DNA of 64,000 nucleotides from Methylobacterium aerolatum (GCF_022179085.1 NZ_BPQE01000002.1:222816-286815), one strand, 5' to 3'; positions 35,391 through 45,187 are shown, counted from the stretch's first letter. The notes: generated from the letters alone by a model not told the origin. Numbers and translations are program-made.

Positions 35391-36872
35391 TCAGGCCGCT
35401 TCCGCGACCAGGCAGATCTGAAGAACGGCCGCGATGATCGTCACCTTCGAGTCGGCGTAGGAGAACATCCGGAGACGCTCACCGCCGGCCATCGCGATCA
35501 TCCGGGCATAGGCATAGCTCGACCGGGTGGAGGGAGACGGGCCGACCGCGCTCCAAAGGAAGGCGGAGTTGTCCTCCTCGGCGGTGTGGACGCTGATCCC
35601 GTATTGCGAGCCCGCCGCAGTGCCGTCGCCCACGCGGATGGAGCCCGTGACCTGGTAGATTCCCGCCCGGGGGACGACGTACCAGTTGTTCGCGGAATCC
35701 CAGTTGCCGCCGACATCGTTGTCGATCCGCGAGAACCTGATCCGGTCGAAGGCGGCCGCGACGGACTGATTCAGGTTGGTCGCCGTCACGTGCGTGAAGG
35801 TCGCGCGGTTCTGGATCGCGGCGCGGTTCGAGACGGTCCACCGGTCGCGCCCGTTGCTCAGGAGCGAGAGGAAGCCGAAAGCCGTCGCGAGGGTCGCGCT
35901 CGCGAGGCCGTTGATCGTGTCGGTACCGGCGCGGGCCACGGAGATCGTGCGGACGGCCGAGCAGGCCCCGCTCTCGTCCACGATCGTCAGGGCCGTGCCC
36001 GGCGGAAAGGCCGAGGCCGAGGGCAGGGTCAGGGTGCGGGCGGCCGTGAGCGCCGTCATCGCGACCGTGCGGTCGGAGGCCGAGAGGGTGGCGTTCGCAT
36101 CCGCCACCACGGTCCGCCCGCTGGGCTGGGGGGACGCGGCCGAGACCGCCCGGTCCACGTAGGCCGTGGTGGCGAGGCGGGTGGAGTTGTCCGCAGCACT
36201 CGGGGTCGGCGCCCGGGGGGCGGCATCGAAGGTTACGACGCCGGTGGCGGAGGCGGCGGTCAGCGCGGTGACGAAGGTCGCTCCGTCGGCGGACGTCTTC
36301 AGCATGACGTCGTCGCCGCCGAAGAGCCCGAACAGGGCCCGGCTGGCATAGCCCGTCTGGAGGACGAAGCCCGCATCCCGCTGCGACGTCTTCTTGTTGA
36401 GCGTGATCCGCATGTCGCCGGTGCCGGGCGTGGCGTCGTCCCAGGTGAAGAGGGCCGCGTTGGATTTCACGGTCAGGCGGTTGGTGGCGTCGGCGCTCGC
36501 GTTGACGCCGAGCCGGTCGGAGGCGCCCGCACTCACGCTGGTCCAGACCTGCCCGTCGAAGGCGTAGAGCGCCTTCTCGTCCACGAGGTAGGCGCGCCAG
36601 CCGGCGGTGGGCACCGTGCCGACCCAGACGCCGTCCGTGAAGCGGACCACCTGCCCCGCCAGCCCGGTCCAGGCCCCAGTCGGGGCGTTGGCGAGGACGA
36701 GGTAGCGGTCGCCCTCGGCGGGGTTGGCGGGCGGCGCGGCGAGGTCCTTGTCGAGGCAGGCGAGCTGGACGAGGGCGTCGAGCTGCGCCAGCGCCTCGTT
36801 GTGGGTGACGTGCTTCTGGGCTTGACCGGCCGCGATCAGCGGCAGGCCGAGATGGGGCGTGACGTCGGGCAT
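35391..36872 (-). CDS. DUF2793-containing tail protein
   Basis: The 493-residue protein begins PHLGLPLIAAGQAQKHVTHNEAL, the hallmark of DUF2793 proteins that lie next to GTA and prophage tail genes, followed by WRAYLVDEKALYAFDG. The central part is a repeat-rich fibre-like region, and the last 130 residues (IDNDVGGNWDSANNWYVVP onwards) look like a jelly-roll C1q-type head. It is probably a tail fibre or head spike for receptor binding. It lies 16 bases after the g15 homolog. Confidence 0.85.
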   Translation of the reverse strand: MPDVTPHLGLPLIAAGQAQKHVTHNEALAQLDALVQLACLDKDLAAPPANPAEGDRYLVLANAPTGAWTGLAGQVVRFTDGVWVGTVPTAGWRAYLVDEKALYAFDGQVWTSVSAGASDRLGVNASADATNRLTVKSNAALFTWDDATPGTGDMRITLNKKTSQRDAGFVLQTGYASRALFGLFGGDDVMLKTSADGATFVTALTAASATGVVTFDAAPRAPTPSAADNSTRLATTAYVDRAVSAASPQPSGRTVVADANATLSASDRTVAMTALTAARTLTLPSASAFPPGTALTIVDESGACSAVRTISVARAGTDTINGLASATLATAFGFLSLLSNGRDRWTVSNRAAIQNRATFTHVTATNLNQSVAAAFDRIRFSRIDNDVGGNWDSANNWYVVPRAGIYQVTGSIRVGDGTAAGSQYGISVHTAEEDNSAFLWSAVGPSPSTRSSYAYARMIAMAGGERLRMFSYADSKVTIIAAVLQICLVAEAA

Positions 36873-36888
36873 GGGGCGTCCTTCGGGG

Positions 36889-39800
36889 TCAGGCGGAACG
36901 GACGGGGATGCGGGCGCGGGTGGCGGGGCCCGGACCGGTGACGGCGCCGACCTGGGCCACCGCCACGTCGAGGATCGGCTGCGCCTCGCCGAAGTCGGCC
37001 TGCTCGGCCGACGCCGGATAGGTCAGCGAGGGGCCGGAGGCGGTCAGCGACCGGACGGGCTGGCCCCGGGCGTAGACCGTGACGACGTAGACCTCGCCCG
37101 GCTCGTCGAGGGGGATGTCGGCGGGCTCCCAGGCGTCGGCCGAGCGCCGCGCCCGGCGGATCCAGGAGAGTTGCACGCCGCCCGCCGCCCGCCGCGCCCG
37201 GAGATGGACCGGACGCAGGGGCACCAGGGCCGACAGGCCCGCCGTGGCCGTGAGGTCGGCGAGCGCCGGGTTGCCCGGATCGAGCCCCGCCGCCCCGATC
37301 CGGTAACGGAAGGCTCGCCCCACTTCGTCGAGGTGGTCGAGCAGGGGTGAGACCCCGCCGTCGTCGAGGCGCACGATCAGGCTGCCGGCGGGCGCGCCCC
37401 GGCCGGCGGCAGCCTCGCTGCCGGCGAGCCCCCGGAGCAGGCCGGTCAGCATCACGCTGTCCCGGCCGGTGAGGGTCGCCCCCGAGGCCGAAAGGATCTC
37501 GACCGTCCGCTCCGGCGCGATCACCGCGAAGAGGTTGCCGCCCGCGAGCATCGCCTCCACCCCGATGGAGCCGAGGTTCTCGCTCCGGCCCAGGGTGAAG
37601 GGCAGGCCGGCCCCCCGGTCGAGGCGCCAGAGCGGCCCCGGCGGCAGGGCCGCCAGCGTGCGCCCGAGGCTCGCCGGATAATCGACGGTGCCGTGCAGGG
37701 CGAAGGCGCCGCCGGGCTCCGCCCGCCAGACCGCCACGGCTTGGGGCCAGGGCTCGGCCGCCACCGCGAGGTATTGCAGGACGCTCGGGCTCCCCCGATC
37801 CACCGGCAGGTCGAGGGCCAGGGCCAGCGGCGGCCCGGGGAAGGTGGGCGCCTCCGCCACGGGGTCGGTGCGGGTGCGCGACACGGCGCGGGGCGGCCCG
37901 AGCCGGGGCGGGACGCCGCTCGCCTCGATCCGGCGCCCGCGCGGGGCGTCGTCGATGCGGTCGATCCGCATCCGCACGCTGGTGCCGGGCGGGTCCGAGG
38001 GCACGGCCACGAGGTCGCCGGGCTCCAGGTCCTGCCGCCTCGGGCTCACGGTGAAGACCGCGCCGTCGCGGGCGGCGATGAGCCGGTCGAGGGCATCCTC
38101 TGCCAGGGCGTCGCCCAGTTCGCGGCGGGTGACGATGGCCGTGTCGATCCGCGCCTCGCCCTTGCGTCCGCCCGCGGGCCGGAGCGCGGCGGCGCTGGCC
38201 CGCCGGTAGTCCAGGCTCTCGGAATCCGTGAGCCCGATCGTGAGGCCGCGCGGCAGCGACCCCTCCTCCGCCCGGATCCGCTTCAGGACGGGGCCGTCCT
38301 CACCCGGCCGGACCAGATCCTCGCAGCGCAGGGGCGCGGGCGCGTCGCGGCGGGGCGCCCGCAGCGTCAGGGTGCCCCCCGTAGCCGAAACGGCGAGGCC
38401 GTAGACCTGTGCGAGGGTCTCGAGGGCGGCCCGCGCCGTCATCGGGCGGTCGACGACGTAGCCGTCGAGGAAGGCCGCCGCCTCCACGGAGACCTGCGCC
38501 TCGAAGCCGAAATCGCCGAGGATGCGGGCGATCAGGCGGTCGAGGTCGCACCCCTCGATCCGGCCGTTGATCCAGTGGCCGAGGCGCCAGTTGGCGGTGT
38601 CGGCCCAGATCGCGGTGATGTCGGAGAAGGCGGGATAGGGCCGCGCGTCCCAGCACCAGACGAAGGCCGAGGCAGGGTCGACCATCCGCCCGCCATAGAC
38701 CGGCGAGACCGGGTTGTCGGCGTCCTCGAACCCGGGCGCGGCGGGGTCGAAGCGGCCGAGGATGACCTCCAGACCCCGGATCTGGATAAGGTCGTCCCGC
38801 TGGCCGCGGGAGTCCGGCGGCAAGGCGTCCTCGGCGGATTTCGGGTCGGGGAAGACGTTGGGGCCGTTCGTGCCCTTGTCCACCGCCGGCACGCCGACCT
38901 CGGTCAGCCAGACCGGCTTCCCCTTCGGCACCCAGGCAGTCGGGCAGGTCTCGACCCCGTTGTCGCGCTCCACATGGGGGTTCGACCACCAGTTCACGAG
39001 ATCCTTCGGGCGGAAGACCCACGGCTTGCCCGCCGCGCCGTCGGTGATCGGCGTGCGGACCTGCGCGGCGCGGGCGGCGGCATCCGCATAGAACCAGTCG
39101 TAGCCCTCGCCCGAGGCGCCCCGCGCCTTCAGGTAGGCGCGGTCGTGGATGTCGCCGGCGAGCGCGAGGTCGGCATGGGCCGAGGTGTCCCGCCAGTCGC
39201 TGACCGGCGGGTACCAGTCGATGCCGACGGCGGCGATGGCGGGGTCGGTGAAGAGGTCGTCCAGGGGGAAGCGCACCGTGGCGCCGCCGTCGCGGACATG
39301 GGCGCCGTACTCCGTCCAGTCGGCGGCGTAGAGGAGGTTCACCCCCGTGCCGACGCGGGCGCGCACGTCGGCGGCGAGCGTCCGGAGCGCGGCGACGGCC
39401 GGGTAGCCCGACGCCCCCCGGACCCGCGTCAGCCCCACGAACTCGCTGCCGATCAGGAGCCCCCGGACGGGCAACCCGCCCCGGATCCAGGCGGCCACGA
39501 GGTCGGCGTAGTGCAGGACTAGGTCGCGGTAGCCGTTGGCGAAGAAGGCGGCGACCTGCCGGTCGGCCTCGCCGGTCCCGTCGGGCGTGCCGGGCTGCCC
39601 CGGCGCCGGATCGCAGGTGATGCGGCCGCGCCAGGGGTAGGCGGGCTGCTCCGACCCCGGCCGGTGCGGATCGGGCAAGCCGTTGCCGGACGGCACGTCC
39701 ATCATCACGAAGGGATAGATAACGACGTCGAGCCCCCGCCGGACCAGTTCGAGGACGAGGCGGCGGATGCCGCCGTCGGAGGGTGTGCCGCCGAAGGCGG

Positions 39801-40800
39801 GCGTCCGGCCGTCCGCCAGGGTCGAGACGACGGCGGACGTCTCCCTGACGAAGGCGCCGACGCGCCAGACGTCGCCGGTGGTCTGCTTCGCGGCGAGCTC
39901 GGTCTTCGGCGCCACGCGGCACCGGCCCGCGCGGAGGTCGTCGCCGAACCACGTCGCCACCACCGCCACCCGGCGCAGGTTGGGGCACAGGGCCTGGAGC
40001 GCGTCGAGGGAGGCGATGACATCGCCCGGGGAGCGGAGCTGGTTGCGGTTGGCCGCGCCGCTCCGCCCGAATCCGAGATCGACCATCACCGTTTGGGGAT
40101 CGAGGATGAACTCCCCCGCTCCGGGGATGAGGTTCACCGCGCGGACCCGGTCGCTCAGGCCGTTGACCGGGCGCACCACCTCGAAGGTCATCTGCGGGAT
40201 GCGGTTGCCGTAATCGGCCAGCGGCAGGCCCTCGAAGACGACGTAGGCCAGCCCGCGATAGGCCGGGGCGCTCTCCGCCCCCTCCTTCGCGACGATCAGC
40301 GGATCCGGCGCCTGGTCCTCGCTGCCGGGATGGACCCGCAGGGTGATCTGCGTCTGGTCGATCTCGCGCCCGTCGGCCCAGATCCGGCGGACGAAGGCGA
40401 TCGGCCCCTGGCAGAGGCCGACGGCGAGGTTGGCGAAGTAGGAATAGGTGGTCTGAACCGTCTTCTGGCCGCCGCCGCCCAGGCCCTTCGAGGGCGCGGC
40501 CGCCCGGCGGACGCTGGTGTTGGCCACCTCCAGCGGACGCGTCGCCCAGATCAGGCTGCCGCCGATCCTGGCGCGGCCGTAGAGCCGGGGGATAGGATCG
40601 CCCTCGGTCGAGGACAAGCCGGAGACGTCGGCGAGGCGGGGACCCTGGACGAAGCGGGTCTTCTGGCCTGTTCCGCTGATCGCCTGGTCGAGGGACGAGC
40701 CGGCCACCGCCCCGACGACCTGACCGATGGCCCCGCCGATCGGCCCTCCCATGGCGGTGCCGACGACGTTGCCGACGGTGGACAGGACGAGGGTGGCCAT
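36889..40800 (-). CDS. GTA tail tip/host-specificity protein (g15 homolog)
   Basis: The 1303-residue protein has a hydrophobic Gly-rich N-terminus (GNVVGTAMGGPIGGAIGQVVGAVAG, split: GNVVGTAMGG, PIGGAIGQVV), a GTA TIM-barrel-like domain (about 390-720, WYPPVSDWRD, KPVWLTEVGVPAVDKG) and a phage-tail-3 type domain (about 760-960). Size, domain order and place after g14 match ORF g15 of the Rhodobacter capsulatus GTA. It forms the baseplate megatron that contacts the cell. The C-terminal 300 residues are the variable part. Confidence 0.92.
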   Translation of the reverse strand: MATLVLSTVGNVVGTAMGGPIGGAIGQVVGAVAGSSLDQAISGTGQKTRFVQGPRLADVSGLSSTEGDPIPRLYGRARIGGSLIWATRPLEVANTSVRRAAAPSKGLGGGGQKTVQTTYSYFANLAVGLCQGPIAFVRRIWADGREIDQTQITLRVHPGSEDQAPDPLIVAKEGAESAPAYRGLAYVVFEGLPLADYGNRIPQMTFEVVRPVNGLSDRVRAVNLIPGAGEFILDPQTVMVDLGFGRSGAANRNQLRSPGDVIASLDALQALCPNLRRVAVVATWFGDDLRAGRCRVAPKTELAAKQTTGDVWRVGAFVRETSAVVSTLADGRTPAFGGTPSDGGIRRLVLELVRRGLDVVIYPFVMMDVPSGNGLPDPHRPGSEQPAYPWRGRITCDPAPGQPGTPDGTGEADRQVAAFFANGYRDLVLHYADLVAAWIRGGLPVRGLLIGSEFVGLTRVRGASGYPAVAALRTLAADVRARVGTGVNLLYAADWTEYGAHVRDGGATVRFPLDDLFTDPAIAAVGIDWYPPVSDWRDTSAHADLALAGDIHDRAYLKARGASGEGYDWFYADAAARAAQVRTPITDGAAGKPWVFRPKDLVNWWSNPHVERDNGVETCPTAWVPKGKPVWLTEVGVPAVDKGTNGPNVFPDPKSAEDALPPDSRGQRDDLIQIRGLEVILGRFDPAAPGFEDADNPVSPVYGGRMVDPASAFVWCWDARPYPAFSDITAIWADTANWRLGHWINGRIEGCDLDRLIARILGDFGFEAQVSVEAAAFLDGYVVDRPMTARAALETLAQVYGLAVSATGGTLTLRAPRRDAPAPLRCEDLVRPGEDGPVLKRIRAEEGSLPRGLTIGLTDSESLDYRRASAAALRPAGGRKGEARIDTAIVTRRELGDALAEDALDRLIAARDGAVFTVSPRRQDLEPGDLVAVPSDPPGTSVRMRIDRIDDAPRGRRIEASGVPPRLGPPRAVSRTRTDPVAEAPTFPGPPLALALDLPVDRGSPSVLQYLAVAAEPWPQAVAVWRAEPGGAFALHGTVDYPASLGRTLAALPPGPLWRLDRGAGLPFTLGRSENLGSIGVEAMLAGGNLFAVIAPERTVEILSASGATLTGRDSVMLTGLLRGLAGSEAAAGRGAPAGSLIVRLDDGGVSPLLDHLDEVGRAFRYRIGAAGLDPGNPALADLTATAGLSALVPLRPVHLRARRAAGGVQLSWIRRARRSADAWEPADIPLDEPGEVYVVTVYARGQPVRSLTASGPSLTYPASAEQADFGEAQPILDVAVAQVGAVTGPGPATRARIPVRSA

Positions 40801-40825
40801 AAGAGCCTCCGGGCGAGAGCCGAGA

Positions 40826-41290
40826 TCAGGGCGGCGGGAACCGGAACGCCCCGGCGAGGTGGCGCCGCCACCACCCGGTCAGCGCCACCTCGGCCACCAC
40901 CGCCCCGTCATGGGCGTGGATCATCGTGCCCTCGCCGGAGGCGACGGCGCAGTGCCGGGCGGGCAGATGCCGGCGGAAGGCGAAGAGGAGGACATCCCCC
41001 CTCTCCGGCCGGTATTCGTGAAGCGGGCCGGGCACGGGCCGGAGATGCCGCGCGGCGGCCTCGGCCAGGGGGTCCGCACCGACGGGCGCCGATTCCGCCC
41101 AGGTCGCCGTGTAGGGCGGCGGCGGCTCCGGCTCGGCGCCGTAGAGACCCCGCCAGACACCCCGCAGCAGCCCGAGGCAGTCGCAGCCGACGCCCCGGAG
41201 CGACGCCTGATGCCGGTAGGGCGTGCCGAGCCACAGCCGCGCCTCCGCGACCGCCCGCGCCCCGGGGGACGTCTCCGTCGCGCCCTTCAT
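40826..41290 (-). CDS. NlpC/P60 peptidase (GTA g14 homolog)
   Basis: The 154-residue protein has the catalytic Cys in GVGCDCLGLLRGVWRGL and the His in RHCAVASG, as in NlpC/P60 cell-wall peptidases of phage tails. ATG overlaps the g13 stop (ATGA). In GTA particles it is a baseplate hydrolase that opens peptidoglycan during DNA delivery. Confidence 0.93.
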   Translation of the reverse strand: MKGATETSPGARAVAEARLWLGTPYRHQASLRGVGCDCLGLLRGVWRGLYGAEPEPPPPYTATWAESAPVGADPLAEAAARHLRPVPGPLHEYRPERGDVLLFAFRRHLPARHCAVASGEGTMIHAHDGAVVAEVALTGWWRRHLAGAFRFPPP

Positions 41291-42162
41291 CGGAAATAGC
41301 TGCCGCCATCGAGGTTCGGCGCGGAGCCCGGCACCGCCCGCATCACCGCGTCGTTGCCGGGCATGTGCGGAAAGCCCTGGAAATTCGCCGCGTTGGCGAA
41401 GCGGTCCCGGCAGGTGGCGAGGCGCTTGTCGCAGCCGGCGGTGAGCGTGAAGGTGTCGCCCCCGGCGACCGGCCGGGCGGGGCGCTCCCACAACTCCAGG
41501 AGGTCGCCCATGTGCAACCGGACATCGGCGGCGGCGCCCGCGTTCGCGCCGCCGGTCCAGACGAGCCGCCCGGCGCTGAACAGCCCCTCCGGGACGGCCC
41601 GCGCCAGGGACACGCTCAGCGTCGCGTCCTCCGGCTGGCCGGATACGCGTCCGGCCGCCTGCCAGGGGCCGGGCGCGACCCGGCAGCGGCGGTCGCCGAA
41701 CTCGGCGTCGCAGGTGGCGCGGTAGCTGCGGCCCATCGGGACGTCGAGGCGGGCGGCGAGGCCGCGCACCTCGGCCACGAAGGCATCGCCCTCGCGCCGC
41801 ACCTCGCCGATCGTGCCGAGGTCGAGGAGGAGCCGCGTGTCCGGCTCGGCCCAGTCCACCAGCCACGTCTCGATGGCGGCGCCGTCGTAGAGGCCGCCGA
41901 GGATGTCGGCCTCGGTCAGGCCCAGCGCGCTGAGCGCACCCGCCACGTCGCCGCCCGAGACGGCGAAGCCCGATTCCGCACTCGCCTCGGCCGCCTCCAG
42001 GCCGCTGCGCGCCTCGTGGAGGACACCGCCGACGGTGAGGTCCCGGTCGTGATCGGTGAAGCCGAGGGTGACGCCGTCGCGCCGCCTCAGGGTCCAGCAC
42101 CGGCACAGGGTGGTGACGCCGCCCGAGAGGTGGGCGGCGAAGGCGGCGGGCAGGTCTCTCAC
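41287..42162 (-). CDS. DUF2163 tail protein (GTA g13 homolog)
   Basis: The 291-residue protein contains CRCWTLRRRDGVTLGFTDHD near the N-terminus and a C-terminal phage-conserved domain with CDKRLATCRDRFANAANFQG, where cysteines likely bind an iron-sulfur or zinc centre in the tail hub. It is cotranscribed with its neighbours and overlaps both g12 and g14 by 4 bases. It is a distal tail component. Confidence 0.92.
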   Translation of the reverse strand: MRDLPAAFAAHLSGGVTTLCRCWTLRRRDGVTLGFTDHDRDLTVGGVLHEARSGLEAAEASAESGFAVSGGDVAGALSALGLTEADILGGLYDGAAIETWLVDWAEPDTRLLLDLGTIGEVRREGDAFVAEVRGLAARLDVPMGRSYRATCDAEFGDRRCRVAPGPWQAAGRVSGQPEDATLSVSLARAVPEGLFSAGRLVWTGGANAGAAADVRLHMGDLLELWERPARPVAGGDTFTLTAGCDKRLATCRDRFANAANFQGFPHMPGNDAVMRAVPGSAPNLDGGSYFR

Positions 42163-42794
42163 GGCACGATCTCCACGAGGGGCACTTTCGGGATCTCGCC
42201 GGCGGTGAAGGCGGCGAGATCGATGGTCAGGTCGTCGGTGTCGAACCGGACCGGCACGTCGAAGCTGAAGCCGGCGGTGACGCTCGCGCCCGAGGCGGGC
42301 GCCGTGGACAGGGTCACGAGACCGGTGGCCGGGTCGGCGGCGAAGGCGGTGGGCGCGAGTTCCGCGCCCGCCACGGCGAGCCGCACGCTGCCGGCCACCG
42401 GCTTGGCGATGGTCCGGCGATAGGGGTTCACCCCGGTCCCGTAGGTCTTGGCGAGCTGGAAGACCCTTTGCGTCCCGTTCCCGGTGCCGAGGCTCTGGTC
42501 CAGGGGATCGGGCGCCCGGCCCGGCGGGCCGGAGCGGAAATCCACCCGGTCGCGGTAGCGGAAGCCGTAGAGGCGGCCCCGACGCTCCTCGAAGAAGGCG
42601 ATCACCGCGTGGAGCGCGTCGAGGCTGCGGATGCCGAAGCCGGCATCGTACCGGCGGCGGGAATCCGCCCAGCGTCCGTTCCGGTGCTCCCGGCCAGAGG
42701 CGAGGGTGACGACCTCCGTCAGGCGCTGCGGCCCGCCGCTGCCCCGGAGCGCCACGTCGAGGGGAAAGAGCACCTCGTGGAATGCGTCGGCCAT
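42159..42794 (-). CDS. DUF2460 tail protein (GTA g12 homolog)
   Basis: The 211-residue protein begins MADAFHEVLFPLDVALRGSG and contains AVIAFFEERRGRLYGFRYRDR and VFQLAKTYG, the TIGR02217/DUF2460 pattern. This is the distal tail protein of GTA-type siphovirus tails. Its stop overlaps the g13 start. The frame is open far upstream, but homologs start here. Confidence 0.92.
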   Translation of the reverse strand: MADAFHEVLFPLDVALRGSGGPQRLTEVVTLASGREHRNGRWADSRRRYDAGFGIRSLDALHAVIAFFEERRGRLYGFRYRDRVDFRSGPPGRAPDPLDQSLGTGNGTQRVFQLAKTYGTGVNPYRRTIAKPVAGSVRLAVAGAELAPTAFAADPATGLVTLSTAPASGASVTAGFSFDVPVRFDTDDLTIDLAAFTAGEIPKVPLVEIVP

Positions 42795-42823
42795 CGTCGG
42801 ATCCCGCTTCTGGTGGAAGGCGG

Positions 42824-43405
42824 TCAGAGGGCGCGCTGCCCCCGGGCGACGGCGCGGGCGAGCATGGCGGAGACCTGCGCCTCGGAGCGGCGGAAGGCGG
42901 ACGGGTCGGGCGTCGCGATGGTGACGGTCACCGAGACCGGCCGTCCGCCGCCCCCGGCGGCCACGCCGAGCTTGCCGTCGGGACCGCGGGCCAGCGGCAT
43001 GATCGCCTCCGGCCCGGCCTCGCCCATGAGCCCGGTGCCGCCCGCCATCGGGAAGTAGCTCGGCGCGGCGACGACGCCCCCGGCGGCGAAGGGCATGACG
43101 CGCCCGCCGCGGAACACGCCACCGTTGGCGAAGCTGCCGCCGCCGCCGTCCGACCCGCCGTCGAGCAGGCCGTTCAGGAGGCTGGTGAGGCCGGTGCTCA
43201 GGGAGCTCGCGGCGAAGCGGGCGGTGACAGCGGCGAGCTTGGCGCCGATGGTCCCGAGGACGCCGTCGAGGCTGCGGCCCGAGGCGGCGCTGCGCGTGAG
43301 GGCCGAGGACAGGCTGCGGCCGAAATTCTGCGCGAGCCGGTCGAGGTCGGTGAGTTGCGCGGCGCGGGCGGCCGTCTTCGCGTCGGGATCGGTCTCGTCG
43401 GTCAT
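42824..43405 (-). CDS. Phage tail tape measure protein (GTA g11 homolog)
   Basis: The 193-residue protein has an N-terminal helical part and a Gly-rich C-terminal part with GGVFRGGRVMPFAAGGVV and GLMGEAGPEAIMPLARG, the typical tape measure C-terminal motif. The short length agrees with GTA tape measures, which specify a short tail. It is directly adjacent to the tail assembly chaperone pair. Confidence 0.92.
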   Translation of the reverse strand: MTDETDPDAKTAARAAQLTDLDRLAQNFGRSLSSALTRSAASGRSLDGVLGTIGAKLAAVTARFAASSLSTGLTSLLNGLLDGGSDGGGGSFANGGVFRGGRVMPFAAGGVVAAPSYFPMAGGTGLMGEAGPEAIMPLARGPDGKLGVAAGGGGRPVSVTVTIATPDPSAFRRSEAQVSAMLARAVARGQRAL

Positions 43406-43627
43406 TCACGGCTCCGGGTCGGGATGGGCCTCGAGGAGGCGGAGAAGGTCGCTCCGGCTGAGCGCCGGGGGCGCGGCCCGGCGGCCGAGGGCGGCGGCGA
43501 ACTCCCGGGGCGTCGCCGCCCAGAAGTCCCGGGGCCGCCAGCCGAGTTGGCCGAGGCCCAGGGCGAGGCAGTCCTCCCAGGGGAAGGGCGACGGGAGGGC
43601 GAAGGCGAGCGGGTGGGCGGGGCTCAC
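43406..43627 (-). CDS. Tail assembly chaperone (GTA g10.1 homolog)
   Basis: The 73-residue protein contains ALGLGQLGWRPRDFWAATPREF, conserved in GTA-type tail assembly chaperones. It overlaps the upstream g10 homolog and ends 1 base before the tape measure gene, the usual place for the chaperone pair. Confidence 0.88.
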   Translation of the reverse strand: MSPAHPLAFALPSPFPWEDCLALGLGQLGWRPRDFWAATPREFAAALGRRAAPPALSRSDLLRLLEAHPDPEP

Positions 43628-43980
43628 ACCCGGCTCTCGGCCCCCCGCTCCGCCGGAGGGTTTGCGGGGGGCGCCTCGCCGAAGGCGGCCGCCAGCACCT
43701 CGCCGAGGGCGTCCACGACGGCATCGAGCCCGCCCGCCAACGGCAGGCGCCGGACCTCGTCGTCGTCGAGAGCGTGCCCACCGCCCCGGAGCGCGGCTCC
43801 TAGGATGGCCACGAGGTCGGCCGTGCGGGGGCGCCCCGTCGTGAGGCGATCGGCCAACCCCACGAGGTCGCCCGCCGTGAGCGCGTCCTCCAGTTCGGCC
43901 AGTGCCCCGAGGGTGAGGCAGAGAGTGTAGGTCCGGCCCCCGAGGGCGAGGGGCACCTCGCCGCGCCTGCGGTTCGCCAT
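43624..43980 (-). CDS. Tail assembly chaperone (GTA g10 homolog, gene transfer agent family)
   Basis: The 118-residue protein has NRRRGEVPLALGGRTYTLCL and GALAELEDAL, matching the GTA TAC family that follows the major tail protein. The C-terminal helix region is Ala-rich. It starts 11 bases after the g9 homolog and overlaps g10.1. Confidence 0.88.
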   Translation of the reverse strand: MANRRRGEVPLALGGRTYTLCLTLGALAELEDALTAGDLVGLADRLTTGRPRTADLVAILGAALRGGGHALDDDEVRRLPLAGGLDAVVDALGEVLAAAFGEAPPANPPAERGAESRV

Positions 43981-43991
43981 GGCGCGACTCC

Positions 43992-44402
43992 TCAGAGAGC
44001 GGTGAAGGTGAGGGCCCCGGCGGATTCGAGGCTCATGTCGAAGGTCACCTCGCCCGCATGGTCGCCGCGGTATTCGAGGCTCGCGATCTGGAACGGCCCC
44101 TCCATCGTCCCGAAGGCGGGGACAACCACCTGGAACGGCAGGATCGCCCCGTCGAAGAAAGCCTGCCGGAGGCGCAGGTCCGACGCCTGATCGCGGAACA
44201 CGCCGGAGCCGGAGATCGCGGCCCGCCGCACCCCCGCGCCCGCCAGCAACTCCCGCCACCGGCCGGCGGAATCGGCGTTGGTGGTGTCCACCGCCTCGGC
44301 GTTGAGGGTGAACTGGCGCGCCCTGAGGCCCGCCACGGCGACGAAGCCCCCGGCCCCGTCGCCCGCCCGGATAAGGAGATCCTTGCCCGCCTGCGCGCCC
44401 AT
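43992..44402 (-). CDS. Major tail protein (GTA g9 homolog)
   Basis: The 136-residue protein begins MGAQAGKDLLIRAGDGAGGF and contains ARQFTLNAEAVDTTNADS and GVFRDQASDLRL, the TP901-1 type major tail protein pattern. It polymerises into the tail tube. Size and position agree with GTA g9. Confidence 0.93.
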   Translation of the reverse strand: MGAQAGKDLLIRAGDGAGGFVAVAGLRARQFTLNAEAVDTTNADSAGRWRELLAGAGVRRAAISGSGVFRDQASDLRLRQAFFDGAILPFQVVVPAFGTMEGPFQIASLEYRGDHAGEVTFDMSLESAGALTFTAL

Positions 44403-44420
44403 GGTCCTTTGCTCCTTCGT

Positions 44421-44837
44421 TCAAAGTGTCTCGGTAACGGCCTCGACCGTCAGGGTGGCGCGGGCCTCGCCCGTGCGGGCATCGCGGCTGGCCTTCAGGG
44501 CGCTGACCCGCAGGGTGACGAGGCGGCAGCTCTGGAGGGGCATGTCCGCCGCACCGAGCAGCGCCGCCATGCGCGCGGCCGCATCCAGCGCGGTGCGCAC
44601 CGAGCCGGGCTTGGCGATCACCGCGATCTCGTGCCGGTGCTGGTGGCGGGCGGCGCCGTCCACGGAATCGTCCCGCACCTCGGCATCGCCGAACAGGGCG
44701 TAGACCGGGGCGGCGCCCCGAGGCGGCTCGTCGTAGAGGCGGGCGCTGCCGCCGAGCAGCGACACCAGGGCGGTGTCGGCCGCGAACCGGGCGATCAGCC
44801 CGGCGCGAAGGGCGAGGAGCGGGCTCGGATCGCTCAC
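44421..44837 (-). CDS. DUF3168 tail terminator (GTA g8 homolog)
   Basis: The 138-residue protein contains LLALRAGLIARFAADTALV and GAAPVYALFGDAEV, typical of DUF3168 tail-terminator proteins that cap the tail at the head side. It overlaps g7 by 4 bases. Confidence 0.9.
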   Translation of the reverse strand: MSDPSPLLALRAGLIARFAADTALVSLLGGSARLYDEPPRGAAPVYALFGDAEVRDDSVDGAARHQHRHEIAVIAKPGSVRTALDAAARMAALLGAADMPLQSCRLVTLRVSALKASRDARTGEARATLTVEAVTETL

Positions 44838-45187
44838 GCGGTCACCTCCGGGATCAGTTCCTCGACCTCGCAGACGAGGTCGCGTCCGCGCTCGTCGGGG
44901 TCGGCCACGACACGGATCGCGAAGCGACGCGGCCCGGCGCTGAGGCGCATGACGGGGCTCAGGTCGCCGCGGCGCCTCAGCGTGATGCGGTGCGTGACGC
45001 GGACGTCGCTCCGCCCCCCCTGCACCCGCGCCGCGGAACCCAGCGCGGCGATCTCACCCCAGAGGACCGGGCCGGGGACGAAGCGGCGCAGCACGCCGCC
45101 AAAACCGTCCGGCTGTTCGAGGGGCCGTTCGAGCACGAAGCGGCGCCGCCGCGCGCCGAGCGAGGGGCGGCGTTCGGGATGGGCCAT
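44834..45187 (-). CDS. Head-tail adaptor (GTA g7 homolog)
   Basis: The 117-residue protein has a beta-rich pattern (FVLERPLEQPDGFGGVLRRF, VLWGEIAAL, THRITLRRRGDLSPVMRL) of phage head-closure/head-tail joining proteins. It follows the connector gene and overlaps g8. Confidence 0.9.
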   Translation of the reverse strand: MAHPERRPSLGARRRRFVLERPLEQPDGFGGVLRRFVPGPVLWGEIAALGSAARVQGGRSDVRVTHRITLRRRGDLSPVMRLSAGPRRFAIRVVADPDERGRDLVCEVEELIPEVTA